Part shown: positions 12,811 through 24,953 of the stretch, one piece after another
How the letters are laid out: the number at the start of each line of letters is the position of its first letter
Numbering within the stretch: position 1 is the first letter of the stretch
DNA from: Paramacrobiotus metropolitanus
Lineage: Eukaryota > Tardigrada > Eutardigrada > Parachela > Macrobiotidae
Assembly: GCF_019649055.1 (NCBI RefSeq)
Contig: NW_026570238.1
Coordinates: 496,001 to 560,000, forward strand
Direction: 5' to 3'
DNA length: 64,000 nucleotides
Notes under the pieces: generated by a model
The model's input: the letters and a program-made list of their open reading frames with translations, nothing else
What the model was told of the DNA's origin: nothing
The model's database searches: none
Position numbers and translations under genes: made by a program

Positions 12811-14988
12811 ATGGATTTTGGGAAATTGTTAGATTTGGCCAAAAAGAACCAAGACGTGAACAAGGATCAAGTAAGTAAACGATGCGAACTGTGCTATCAT
12901 GTATTTTGTGCGAACCAAAATGGTAATCGGTGTTTTCGTGCTTTGTTTTGTAGTTAATGCGATCAAAGGACCCTGTTTTAGAATTTAAGATGCCTGGAAG
13001 AGAGACGAAGTCGAAGCCTAATTTGAGTGCGATCCAGGCGCGTTTACAAGCTCACCAGGAACGTTTACGGCGCCAAGAATTAGAGCAAACCAAGTCGAGC
13101 AAGACTCAAGCGCCCGGTTAGTGTCACTTTTCGCTCACAAAAAATACCCGACTCTGGTTAATCAAGCAACATCGGATACAGGTGCGAGGCCTAATCCTGT
13201 CGATAGACCAGGACCTGGTCCCTCTAGGACTAACACTGGGAATACTGCGAAACCAAAACCCAACCCTACGCCTTCTGTCGCATCAGGAGCGACTAGACCG
13301 TCGTCTTCAACGGTTAAACAGTCAGAAAAGCCTAATTCATCTAAATTACCTCTGCCTAAGCCTGTTGCTAATGGAAAACCAGCGCCAGTTAATTCGGATA
13401 AACAGATCAGACCGTCCAGCTCATCCTCCAGAATCTCAGATCCCCAGCCTAACCGCCCAAAACCTGCTAAACCTTTATCAAGCAAACCTGCGGCGCCTAA
13501 GCCTACCACGACCCCTGGTCTTTCATTCCAGCAGATGTTGAGGCTGGCGGAGAAGCAGCAGAAGGAGCCCGTTAAAGATGACGTGCCTTTACTTGATCCG
13601 CTGAAAATGCGGGCTGCGACCAAGCCAGTTCCTCCGCCACCTCCTCCTCCGGCTAAATCTAAACCGGATAGTAAAATCAGACCTGCTGTTGCGTATTCTG
13701 GCGCTCATAATCCGGTTAAAGTTGCAACTGTGGGAAAAGCTATGGATAAAAAGCCTACGAAGCCCCCTTCTACTGTTTCCTCCAAAGCGGATGTTCGTCA
13801 AGCGCCACACTCAAATCAGCGACCAAATCAGATTGTTCAAAGAGGGCAAAGGCAGCCCGACGGCCTTAGTAACGGGATGAAACGCAGTGAGACTCAGTCG
13901 AAGAACGTAAAGCCCGGATCTGGTGGGAGAATACCGCCGCTAAAAAAGCAAGACGATAGATTTTCTGGCCCTAAAAGAGATCTTAAAAATCCCCACCAAG
14001 TGTCGAATGGGGTTAAAAGGGACAATAGAGGAAATCCAATTGTACAGCGTGGTCAGCCTTCAGCCCCTAGTTCGTCTTCGTCTCAACAAAAATCGGCGCC
14101 TGCTGGAAAACCTAGTAAATTGCCACCGAAAAGTGGAGCTTCAACTTCGACAATACGCCCAGCGCCCAAGTCTGCGTACCCGGAAAAATTTGATCCGTTC
14201 AGAGACAGCTTAAAAAAACGTAAGTTATTAGGTTTTTTTTGTACGGTGACAAGTTTTACATCTTAACAGCTGTTCTTATTGTTAGTTAACAGTTTTAAAA
14301 CACGTGTTGAGCGATAACTGTGAGTGTGGTGTAGTCCGATATAACGGATCGTGTATTTTACTGGGAAGTTCGCTTGCTTGTTGTTTTCAGTTTTTTCTGC
14401 ATAATTTTCAGGTCCTAAGCCAGTGCCTTCTACGCGAGAAGAAGACGAGGATGAATATGACGATGATATGGATGATTTTATAGACGATACACCGTACGAT
14501 GACGACTATCGAAATGATTATTCCGAGGAAATTCGAAAAATGTTCCGTTATGACCCTAGAAGGTATGTTTTCTGCTGTTCAGCATCTCATAAAATGTTAA
14601 AAATTGTGCTGTTGTTGAAACTTGTATAGATACGTGGGTCGCGAAGATTTAGATGATATTGACAATATGGAAAGCAATATACATCAGCAATGGAAAGAAG
14701 AAGCCATAAGGTGAGATCTGACGTGTGCCGCGTGGGTTGTTCGTTTCGCCGACTATTTATGAAAGTACCTCCCGTTTAATCTGGCTAATCTAAACTCTTA
14801 GTAAAAGGCGTCGAAAATAGAAAATGAACGTGGAAAATGTGATTTGCTTGGTTTGCCCACTGATTCGGTTATTCTTTGTTAGTGCCTACATCGGCCGGAA
14901 AGAAGATGAACGGGAGGAAGAGCTGGAACGCCAAGAATTGGCGCGTGAGCGTGCTAGGAAAAAAAGCCAAGTCAGGAAGATAGTTTAG
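12811..14988 (+). CDS. SPTY2D1: SPT2 chromatin protein (SPTY2D1-like histone H3-H4 chaperone)
   Basis: Nuclear histone chaperone that helps nucleosome reassembly behind RNA polymerase. Six exons: 12811-12870, 12954-13116, 13182-14219, 14412-14562, 14630-14710, 14883-14988; all phases agree, 532 residues. The N-terminus MDFGKLLDLAKKNQ is the family's conserved start, followed by a basic Arg/Lys/Gln helix. The long third exon is a disordered Pro/Ser/Lys-rich linker. The C-terminus is the SPT2 domain: a very acidic run (EEDEDEYDDDMDD), then EEIRKMFRYDPRR, DNMESNIHQQWKEE and a final RKEDEREEELERQE helix ending in a basic tail, which in known SPT2 proteins binds H3-H4. The acceptor of exon 3 could also be 13167, which adds five residues. 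A polyadenylation signal AATAAA lies at 15383-15388. Confidence 0.92.
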
Positions 14989-15739
14989 TCAACGTACAGC
15001 GTGTTTTGAAAGCATGACTAGTTTTGTAACCCAGTGTTCTTTCATTTTCTAATATAGATATAAATCTTTTATTTACCGTCTGTTCTTTCTCGAAAATGTT
15101 GTAGCTATCGTGGAGTAATTTATAATGTGTCTCATTGTGAGATTTCAACAGCGTTTCGCTATCACTTGTTCATAAATGTCGTTCTAGTGAAATTTTGACA
15201 GTTGATGGTTGTTTAGTTTAAAATGATAAATTGGAATGCTTTGGTTAGCAATGCAAATGGAAGATTTCTGAATAATATTTTTATGCACATCAGATGGAAG
15301 ACTGATTACCAGTTACTGTAAGCATTATGTGAAGGCCGCGTTATTCGCGCCCGTTTTTGTTGGACTTTCCTAGCCGAAAATGAATAAATTTACCCTAATC
15401 CCTTCAGTTTATGATTCCTAAATGAGACATACTCAACAGTCTATTGCATCACGGGGGCTTGCATTTACAAGCCTGATCCAGATGTAATGTAATTCTCTAA
15501 GAGTAAGGTTTCTTATCAACTTTGTTCTCAGAAAAATGCATAAATGGTAAGGATATCATGTTGTTATGATGGGGCAGATGGAATGGTTCAGTATCGTGTG
15601 GTGTTGGTTTAAAAGCCAAGTTGTTATGTTTGTTGTGTCTACATTTCGATTTTAGTTGGCTGGTCATTGCTAGCAAGGCCCCGCAAATATTTAAGAAAAG
15701 GCAGAGTGCAATTCCAGAAACCGCTTACTTTTGCACAAC
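14989..15739. other. Intergenic region, SPT2 to orphan secreted protein
   Basis: Holds the SPT2 3' UTR and the promoter and 5' UTR of the next gene, in tandem. The frame at 15621-15821 overlaps the signal-peptide exon in another frame and is not supported. Confidence 0.45.
15383..15388 (+). terminator. Candidate polyadenylation signal of the SPT2 gene
   Basis: AATAAA about 395 nt after the SPT2 stop codon and before the next gene. It is the first canonical hexamer I noticed downstream. Confidence 0.4.
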
Positions 15740-17758
15740 ATGCCGCGCTTCCCGTACACATGCTTTATCGAGCTGCGGACTTTATGGCTACTGGCTTTCA
15801 TATTTTTCCCGGTTTTTGTAACTGGACACCCGGTTACAACGGACAGCGTAAGTGGATTGACTTAATTATGTTGTAGTTATTACGGGTTATAACGTCTTGA
15901 GTGCATTAAAATAGCTTTTCTTTGTCCTTTTGCTGATTGCTGTTGTAATGAAAATTAAAATCCTTATCTCTGTAAATTTTATTGGCCGCATCCCATTGTC
16001 ACTATTAACTTAAAATCAGTTTTGACCACGTGATGTTTTTTTCCTGTTTTGGTTTTTGCTGCATAAGACTCCCTATACTTCTTGGAGTTGGTCTTTTTTC
16101 CGAGTTATAAGTACATTGCAATCTTTATAGTCTACGGAGTATCGCTGTTTGCACCTCTACCAAAATTAATATGATTATATGTGTAACCTATTTTATAATA
16201 GAATTAGCAAAGCATCGTGCAGGCTACCGCAATTCGCAGAAGCACCCATTTAGTACTATCTCTTACAACTTATTGTCATTCGAATATATCGACACGACAG
16301 AGCTATGATGAAAAATTACTGTCGCGAAAATGAACTGAATACTGTTGTGGTATATGCAGAAATCGCTTCCCACGGCCATAAATTATGGAAGCGAAACAGC
16401 GCATGGACCTTCTGGATCTGAACTTGTGACCTTTGATTCTCCCGTGAACCTGTCTACAGCGAGCAAGCAAGTTCATGTTTCGTCTGATAACTCCGGCACA
16501 GCGACGGCAGTTAAGCTAACGCTTACGGTTCGAATGGAGAACAACACGGCCGCCATCGAATTGAACACAGTGGAGAACTTGACTTCAGCTCGCGGAGAAG
16601 AACAACGAAATAACGGCACTGGCAGCATAGTCCTAACGGCTGATAATAAGGGAATGGTGGTACAAACTGCCGACGATTCGAGAAAGCCACACAAAGTTGT
16701 CGATCAGTTGCAAGAGAAGTTTGGCGAACAAGATTTTCAGCCAGTTAAACTGCGAAACAATCAGACTTCTGTCGGCATTACAGACTTAATCATTTCGTTG
16801 AATACCAGCAATGAACATAATGGACTGGACGTAGGAATGCCTGGCACCGCCGACAATACATCGACAGTGAAAGATGAATTCAGCTCGAAACCCACCGATT
16901 TTCCTTCCTCCCAAAAGCCTTATGGTTTCGGCAATACCAGAAAATTACAGAATGTTTCACTTCTGGGGGGATTAGCGGAACAGGAATTCGATAAAGATGA
17001 CGACTGGAAAGATGAATTTGTGATGGCGGAGGCGAAAAACCTCAGTGACCTGAAAAAGGTCATCGTCCCAGCACCGGAAAAGGGAAACTTTTCTACCAAC
17101 CTGAAACCGAAGGATGATCCAGACGCGGATCAAGAAGTCGAGATTGTTCCAGCAGACAGCACTGAATTTACGAATGGTGGGACGAACTCGACCATCGAGG
17201 CCGATGACGAGGCGCCTATGGATTTCGACGAAACGGATTTGCCGATTATCGAGCCAGCTGAGAAATTTCCTGTTGCACCTGCCAATGACCCGGAGTGTCA
17301 CGACAAACTGGATGAACCAGACAACGAAGGAAGCGGCGATGATGATGATGGCATGTGCGAAGACCGCGGAAGCGATAACGATGGTTATGGCAAGGAAGCC
17401 GGCATAGCTGTCGATGGCGATAATGACGAAGTGCCAAGATTTGCCCAGCGGGACGTTTATCCGCAAGGCACCATTATCGGACTGGAAGAGAATCTTAATG
17501 GACACCTGAAGGATGTGACGAACGGTGATGAGATCATTACAATCTGGATCAATCTGCGCACCGGGCAAATCGTCGGCAGTACACTCAAGTCCTTGGGGAA
17601 AGCTCAGAATGCCCTGTTGCCTGTTATGGGAAAAGATCGGGTTAACTTGCTGACCAAACGTTTCCAGAAATCAGAAGAGAGGTAAATAAATGGTAGCTGG
17701 TACAAGCAGTAATCGTTTCTATAGAATTTTTTGTTTTTTTTTCAGAGAGAAGCCCTAG
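15740..17758 (+). CDS. Orphan secreted acidic glycoprotein
   Basis: Family not recognised. Exon 1, 15740-15847, encodes 36 residues with a signal-anchor or signal-peptide core (LWLLAFIFFPVFV, then TGHP) and ends at a GTAAGT donor in phase 0. Exon 2 starts at 16360 after TATATGCAG. It either reads through to the stop at 17683-17685 or splices at 17681 to 17746 and ends at 17758 after four more codons. The mature chain is about 440 residues. Its first two thirds are Ser/Thr/Asn-rich with about eleven N-X-S/T sequons and none of the features of a folded domain. Then comes an Asp/Glu-rich stretch with two cysteines. The last 85 residues (from DEVPRFAQRDVYPQGTIIG) look ordered and lack sequons. 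No transmembrane segment follows the signal. It could be an extracellular-matrix, cuticle or calcium-binding polyanion; this is inference from composition only. Confidence 0.75.
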
Positions 17759-17874
17759 CCATAGATGACCCGGAATACATTGCATGCATTGTTTAGCTAG
17801 GTACATGTATGGAACGTAAACGTAACGTTGAGGCTCCACCAGGATATCACATTATAATGTTTTGATGTACATGT

Positions 17875-17880
17875 AATAAA
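17875..17880 (+). terminator. Candidate polyadenylation signal of the orphan glycoprotein
   Basis: AATAAA about 117 nt beyond the spliced stop codon at 17758. Confidence 0.5.
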
Positions 17881-19453
17881 GCAGAGAAAAATAATTTTTT
17901 TGATAATTAAAGCATAGCTGGTGCAGGTGGTACAATTTGTAGTTGTCCTTGTATTTGTTGTTCTTCTATATGTCTCTTTTCGGGAGAGTTATTTTCCTGT
18001 CTAATATTCCCTTTGACTTACCAGAGTCTGCATTCGTTCGCTGGCTTGCATTCTTTTACTTACACTTACATAGATGGTGAATTTATACGATTCTTGCAAC
18101 TGTGTACGATAAATGCTTGTAATTTGCAAGACTAATTAATCTTTTTACTACTGTAATTTCGAGATACGTACGCACAACGTTCTCAGCAACTGGAAAGGTC
18201 CATCCGTTTCACCCGTCGGGGCTGTCTTGTCAGTTACGTCGTGTGTTTACTTAGGTTCATAACACCCATTTTAAAAATTTACTGCTTTTTTGTACAAAAT
18301 ATAATAGTTAAAATTGCTCTAGCATCTACTACAAGCTGCACTTTAAATCATGTTAAATTTGGCTACACTGCGGTCCTGCAGTGCCCGCAAAGCGCAAGCG
18401 CACATTCTTAGTTAAAAAATTACATGTGGTAGGCTGAAAATTACATAACACAAAAGCTCCCGCCCAACTGACTGAAATCGCACCGACAAAGAGGACCCTT
18501 CCTGATCGACATAATATAAGTGTTAAAATTTATTCAGTATTGTATAAATAGCGGTACATTTTAAAATAAATTTCATATGTTTCCGGCTTTTTATAATAAT
18601 ACGTTTGCGGCTTTTTCTGCGCATGCTGCTCTGTATATTTTGTGCAACACTGCGGTGTTGCGCTAATCAAGCGATCGCCCAGCAGAAAATCTTTTAATTA
18701 TTCCAGACATACTTAACTTCAATGTGATTATTTAAAGGTTTGTATTTTCACACTTCGTTCATTCCCTTACAACTCCATCACCTTAATAATGTGTATCAAA
18801 TTTTAAAATAAAATCAGCCAACAATAAAGACTGCTTCCTCACGGTAGTACTCAACGTTTTAAACCAGTTTTTGGTTGGTGGGCCGGTGGCTCATTGTCAG
18901 CTTCTCGCAGACTTAAGTAAAGTGATTCTTTTTTACTGTTCTGCGCCTAGCTGCAGAAAGCAAAACGTCATCGTCTGGTGTTTGTGGTGCTTGGTGTCAG
19001 TTGATTCTTTGTCTGGCTGAATGCTTCTTCGGTTACTGGCGTAATCTTTCAGTGCTAAACGCTGAAGGCCAGTTTATTATTCAAGAGTTGTTCAAGGAAG
19101 TGGAAGATGTGCGAACTGCGAATCATCGCGAAAACGCTTGAGTGCTCACTGTCGAAGATGCCGGCTTCTGCGTGTCGAACGTATGAAGTCGGTAATTCTA
19201 CTAATTCTGCTCGCTAACAGACAACAGTCACACAAACCACGGAATATTGGTAGTCACATTTTGGCGTGTAGGACCTAGGTTTATGATTCGAAACAAGCTG
19301 TATACTTAAATTTTATTGATTTTTAAACCTCGATGGCATACGAACTCTGTAGATTAGGGAGGTCAACTTACTGAAGTTTGCCTCTTTCTGACGACGTTTT
19401 CCAGCGAAGAACGCATCCAGTCCCATTTGCCAAAATCCTGATATGTTTGTATT
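17881..19453. other. Intergenic region upstream of the GalNAc transferase
   Basis: No coding exon recognised. A TATAAATA word lies near 18544 but far from the ATG. Acceptor-like CTTCTCGCAG near 18910 may mark a 5' UTR intron. Confidence 0.4.
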
Positions 19454-22400
19454 ATGCACGGAAGTTGCAGTCAACTTCAGATTCCCGTGTTAAACCATCA
19501 TGTTTTTCTTAATCGCTGGAGATTCCCGAGACCAGTTCTCTTTCGACGATTAATTAGCTATTTTGCTACTTTATTCTTGTTGATAACAAGTTTCTCACTA
19601 ATCGCATATTTGGGCATTCAAATTTTTAAGAGCAATGTTGTCAGTGATATTCCCGAAAGGGATCCGAGCGGTCACAAACCCCAGGATATTCTTCTATCAA
19701 AATTATCGGGAGGCGCAGGTAACTGAATGTCACCTAAATGCGCTCTCATGTTACGTTTTCACATTGAGAGAAGTTTTCGCTTTTTTAGCAATGCAGGCAC
19801 CTGCTGTTACCGAAGTCGGTGCATTTCGAAAGTATAGGCACGAAAGGGAAGAACAAGCGCACGAAATACACCAACAGTTAGCTAATTACGAAATACGGTC
19901 GGATCACGTTGCGCCAGATGCCCCTGGGGAAAATGGATTGCCAGTGCGTCTGGATTCATTCGGGCCAGATAATGTGAAAGCTAAAGTTATCTTCAAAAAA
20001 GAAACGTTCAATCTTATGGGCAGTGATCGAATGTCTGTTCAAAGATCATTACAGGAGCACCGATCTCAAAGGTACGGGAATTACTGTATGCATGCTTTAC
20101 TTGAGAAATTACACAATTTTCGTTATTAATTTCATCAGACAAGTACTCTTAGAAGCTCCCTAAAGAGCGATTTTTAAACTAGGTAGACAACTTGCCAACT
20201 GTGACAAAAATAAAGTATGAAAATATTGTAAATACTGCATTTTGTAGATGCAGAGAACAGCTATACGATGTTGAACTTGCAACCGCCACCGTGATTATTG
20301 TTGCTTACAACGAGCCGTTGTCCACTTTGCGCCGGACAATATGGAGCGTGATTAACAGATCACGTCCAGAATATTTGCGTGAAATTATAGTCGTGGACGA
20401 TGGAAGTGATCGAAGTAAGGCATACAATTTATGTTTCATTGTTAGGCGAAACTTTCACGTTCGAATTATTAATACATACTTAGTACACAGTGTAGTGTAG
20501 TAGTGCAACCGATCGAGTGAGCGATGTTTAATAGCTGGTTCACATAATATATTCTGCATACTTGCAAGTTGCAATTAATAACAATAAATACCACTACTAT
20601 TACAGTAGCGCCTGATCTCCAGAGTTGTGTTCGATATTGGTTTTGCTTCACCTATTTGTAGATTATTTTCGGACTACCCTAACCCTCATACTGGAAAAAG
20701 AATTTGGCAACCTGGTACAACACATTAGAGTGCCCCACAATGGGCTAATAAAAGCTCGGATGTATGGAGCCCGGAATGCTTCCGGTGATGTACTAATCTT
20801 TCTGGATGCTCATTGCGAGGTCACTGTTGGATGGTAAGCATATCAAAGTGACATAATGACCATGGGCCGCTTCCAAAATCTACCATTATTGTTCAGGCTG
20901 GAACCACTGTTGTCTGAGATAAAGAAAGATCGCAAACGAATTGTGTGTCCTTTGGTTGATACGCTTACTGCAGAAAATTATGAGTACATTCCATCTGCCA
21001 CCTTTGCTACAGGATTGTTTACATGGAACATGTATTTTAAATGGGGGCCAAAGGGCATGCTGAAGTCGGAAACTGAACGAATAAAAGATCCCGGCTACGA
21101 GCCTCATCGGTAAGCTGCGGTCTAATAAATAAGTCGTTCTGACAGCCTATGGATAACCCAACAAATTGTTTAATCAACAGTTTTGTCTGATGATTTTTTG
21201 GGCCCTAATATGTACATTATGTTCAGTTCTTTATTACGAGAAGTATGACAAATTTGCTGCAAAACGAATACATCAACGAAGTATTTAAAATATCATAGTG
21301 TGCTGATGCTGACGTCCAGTTTCATAGAACGCCTACATTCCCCGGCGGGATATTTGCAATTGACCGCCATTGGTTTTTCGAAGTCGGTGCCTATGACGAA
21401 GGCATGGAAGGATGGGGTGGTAAGTCCATTGCTTAGCGCTAATTTAGCGCTACACAGAAATGTTTTGTTGTTGTGTGTGCACGGCGCTCAGAATTTCAAA
21501 CCTATTTTTTATCCTATGGCTAAGGGCGCTCATGATCAAGTTATTTATAAATTGTTTTCATGAGTTCTACGTGTTACACCATCTCGTTATTAAAGGAAAG
21601 GCATCAGTTTTCGTAACAAATGTTCTGCCGGTAGGAGAAAACTTGGAGATGTCTTTTCGAATTTGGATGTGCAATGGATCCATAATGTTTATACCCTGTT
21701 CTCGCGTTGCTCATAGTAGGATCAAAACTGCATTGTTTAGATTTGCTTTGAAATTTTCAGTATTTTAATCGCAAATCATTTACAACAGTGTCGAGAGGTC
21801 ACACGTACGATGCGGAAAAGCACCATGGGGCCAATGCGGCCCGTGTGGCGGAGGTGTGGTTGGATGACTATAAGAGGTTATTTTACTTAGCGCGACCCAA
21901 TCTCAAGGTAAGAATTAATATAACATATCTAATAATAGTACTTACTGACACTGTACAGCGTACAGCTACTGACTATCTGGTTGCTTTAATTTAAACGTGC
22001 CCTAATTTAGTACTTGGTTTTAATGAATAAATTTGATTTGATTTGATCAAATCAAATAAATAATTTGATTTGATTAAAAAATAGAGTGTACCACTCATTA
22101 GAAGCGTACGAAAGATTTCTTTGCTGATACCAATGCCGCTCTACAATAACAGTGCAGAGCGGCAGTGCTGGTATACGAGTATATAAAATGTAGACAAAGA
22201 TGTCTGATTTATCAAACATTCCAGTCCAATTAAAAATACTTGTTAATTGTGACTGATTGTTTAAGAATGCAGCCATTGGGGATTTGACAAAGCGAAAAGA
22301 ATTACGTCAGAACTTGAAATGTCATGATTTCAAATGGTTTCTGGACAACATCTACCCAGAAAAGTACATTCCGGATGAAAACGCAAAATTTTTTGGCCAG

Positions 22401-23098
22401 GTGAGTTTTTTTCTGAGCCTTATTTAACTGCACCGTTGTTGTATGATCCATGATATTATTAATACTTCTACTGAGGATATTTCAATAATTACTTACCCTG
22501 TATCTATATTGTTTTTTCGTGTAGCTCTGGAATCCTATTCATAATGCCTGTTTATCAGTCGCTGGCTGGGATGATCATGTGGCGCCAAATGCTTTCATAC
22601 TTGCCAAATGCTACCCTTCTTCTCATTTATCGTACTGGTGGCAGGTACGCTCAATTAATCCTACTGTAGAAAATGTACCTTCAACATTATATTCGAATTT
22701 TTATGCAGTTGTTTTCAATGAGCAAAAATAACGAGTTACGGAGGGACGATTGGTGTTTGGATGAAAAGAGTGATCAAGAACCACATACCCTCATAGGGCA
22801 CCTTTGTTCGGACGAAGATTTGCGAACGTGGACGTATGACGTGAGTTCAGCATGATAATTTTTAAACAGAAAAACTTATATTGTTTGCTTGATTTGCAAA
22901 GTAGTCTGAAAATATTTCTAGGGTTCTCGGATTATTAATACCAAGTCGCGAGGATGTTTGACCTTCGTTCCCCAACTGAACACTTCCGCCAGTGTTGGGA
23001 TATTTGTGTGTGATAACTCTTCATTTCAGCAATGGCATTTTCTGCAACAACAGCAAACAAAGTCAAAATTTATAGCATCCAAGACACTGTTTGCTTAA
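19454..23098 (+). CDS. Polypeptide N-acetylgalactosaminyltransferase (GT27)
   Basis: Starts mucin-type O-glycosylation by moving GalNAc from UDP-GalNAc to Ser/Thr; type II Golgi membrane protein. Exons: 19454-19718, 19789-20071, 20248-20414, 20662-20833, 20897-21109, 21328-21419, 21635-21715, 21761-21907, 22266-22400, 22525-22644, 22709-22840, 22922-23098; about 660 residues. A basic N-tail and a membrane anchor ([20 protein letters not shown]) precede a charged stem. GT-A domain: [26 protein letters not shown], the metal-binding DAHCE at about 287-291, [12 protein letters not shown], and [16 protein letters not shown] ricin-type lectin domain follows with cysteines, RTWTYD and a final QQW motif. 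One junction fails: exon 7 ends in phase 1 while exon 8 reads in phase 0. Removing one T from TATTTTAATC at 21761 would give the family's VxHIF motif, so a one-base assembly error or a true frameshift sits there. Confidence 0.93.
22025..22080. repeat. ATTTGATTTGATCAAATCAAAT palindrome cluster
   Basis: Intron of the GalNAc transferase. Units of TTTGAT run in one direction and then as ATCAAA in the other, making a near-perfect palindrome centred near 22043, followed by another forward copy at about 22060. Confidence 0.7.
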
Positions 23099-23286
23099 GT
23101 TTATAGTGGCAAATACGATGCAATTTACTACTGCTGCAAGTCTGCAACATACGATTGATTATTGATTTCCACATTTTTCTGTGATATATGCTAATATAAA
23201 GTGCGCACAAGACCGACAAAGTCTGACCATTATTTTGCGGTGTAGCAGAACACCTCGGTACTGCATGCACGGTTCCAAAAAGTCGG

Positions 23287-24430
23287 TCATCGGTAATCAT
23301 TGGATAACGCTTCATATCGGACAGGATCCAGATTCTTTAATTTCACTAAGATCTGCTTAGAAGAGGCATCAGTTAAAAACTTTTGACGGGAATTCAAGCA
23401 ACACCAAAAACTATGTATTTACCGCTAAATGACATGTGGACAATGAACAGCACAGTACCATAATTAGGCAATTTCGTCATTGCGGCTGAAGTTGACGCAT
23501 ATATGCCAGCATATACCATCACCTACCTCAATGACCTCCGCCGTAACACGTTGCTGTGTTTCTTTATCGAGTCCGATTTGATGCATTTGGTGCAGGAACT
23601 GTTCCCTTTCTTCAATTTCTTCTATCACTGCACAATTACAGTAACAACGTGATATATCGGGTTATGCGAGACACATTAGACAAAACCAAATTAAAGTGAA
23701 AACATGTATTATGCTTGTCGTTTAACGAAACACAACTTTATAAGCTGCGAAACAACGTGTACGCACATTCTTCAAACTCATCCACTTGGGCAGAGCTTGT
23801 ATTAGTAGTACTGGAATTATAACTCTCGTTGTTTGTTGGTTTATAAGGTTGCAGCAACTCCTCAGCTTCTTCTGTCCCATACGTCATAATCTTTGCGAGT
23901 CTGTCTTTTTCTTTCTCACGGTCCATGCCTACGCAGGAGCTCCAATAAAAACAATAAAGACGGCACATCGGGGCGCCGTGCAACTGGGATAAGCTGTGTG
24001 ACCTTTTACTGAAAGCTACATGGCTGGCAGCACACCTAATTAAGTTTTGTACAGTGCAGCACAACTAAAGCCGCTACCGTACGTGGATTCGTTGAAAAGT
24101 AAATAATATTATTAATGTGGCCAGGTTAGCAATGTTAGCAGATCAGATACACCTGTACTGACCACTATCAACTCTGGTCTCAATTTTTAGAAGGTTTACT
24201 CGACCAGTCGAACCTGACCTCGTGGAATCGGAGCGCACGTTTCTAGCTGATAAGCCCCGGAACGAGCAATGTCATCTTGAGATCGCTTTGAACGACGGAA
24301 GTACCGAGCAAACTCGAACATTTCTTCCAGTGACATGTCTTCGAATCGTCTATATCGCGGTCTACGATATATTGGATACGCAGGCAAATCTTCGCGCAGT
24401 AGCGCCGGATAGGATTCGGCTTTCAAGTTA
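23287..24430 (-). CDS. UPF0193 family protein (C22orf23/EVG1-like), 3' exons
   Basis: Function of the family is unknown. Exons read on the minus strand: about 24430-24219, 23928-23767, 23627-23527, 23355-23287, with agreeing phases (1,1,0). The match to the family is clear in three blocks. SGAYQLETCAPIPRG then MDREKEKDRLAKIMTYG equals the family's SGAY...DLEKEKxRL...G. QVDEFEE then LIEEIEEREQFLHQM equals its RFEELVxEIQERxEFL. The C-terminus QILVKLKNLDPVRYEAL matches its final helix. An insert FEDMSLEEMFEFARYFRRSK precedes SGAY. The N-terminal start is not settled: all acceptors for the 24430 exon (for example CAATAG, then AAAACGGG) are phase 1, whereas the candidate upstream exon at 24806-24581 ends in phase 2. 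Converges with the GalNAc transferase, 188 bp apart. Confidence 0.75.
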
Positions 24431-24576
24431 CCTTTCCCGTTTTCTATTGGCCCGAGAAATGTTGTAATCGGTAGTTACTGTACTGTATATGGCTTATTTT
24501 GTACATGTCGTGTTACAGCTCTCATCCCCCTTTAAAAGCTTTCAAATACCAATAAACTGCACCATCTATAAAGTAC

Positions 24577-24953
24577 CTACTTTTCAAGTCCAGCTCTTTC
24601 TTGCGATTTGTGTTCGCCATAATGGTCTCTTGGCGGATAACTAAAGCAGAAAGGTAAGAATGCTCTATTTTTTAAAGAATCGGCATTGGAGTAGTGGCCG
24701 CTAGAAGGATTTAAACCCATCATTAAGCGCTTGGGTACCTTCGCGATTACCAAAATCGGAGCTGCCAAAAACGAATTACGCATTGCAGTCTGGCTTGTTC
24801 GGTCATCTGCCGACCCAGACAAATTTGCACAGTGAACAAGGACTTACGGGAGTCCATTTGCTTTCGCTGCGGGAGCAGCCACGGAGATGGCTTCGATATC
24901 GTCCACAAAGAGCCACCCTCTTCCACTGGACGATAATTTTTTGCGTTCGCCAT
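24577..24953 (-). CDS. Two-exon candidate CDS upstream of UPF0193 gene; function unknown
   Basis: Exon 24953-24848 begins ATGGCGAACGC and ends at GTAAGTCC; exon 24806-24577 follows a 41-nt intron ending GTCGGCAG. The phases agree (1). Read to its TAG stop the product is 111 residues, rich in Pro, Tyr and basic residues (for example LPFCFSYPPRDHYGEHKSQE), with no domain I recognise. A GTAGGT donor at 24580 allows it instead to be the 5' part of the UPF0193 gene, but the phase does not fit the next exon. It is coding-like because of the shared phase and consensus splice sites; whether it is a separate gene is open. Confidence 0.4.

Noticed and set aside
13162-13623. 153-codon minus-strand frame
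   Set aside because: Antisense to the Pro/Lys-rich exon 3 of SPT2; Gly/Leu richness is a mirror effect.
16972-17568. 198-codon open frame on the minus strand
   Set aside because: It lies antisense to the acidic exon of the orphan glycoprotein; the composition is the mirror of Asp/Glu/Gly codons, with no start context or homology.
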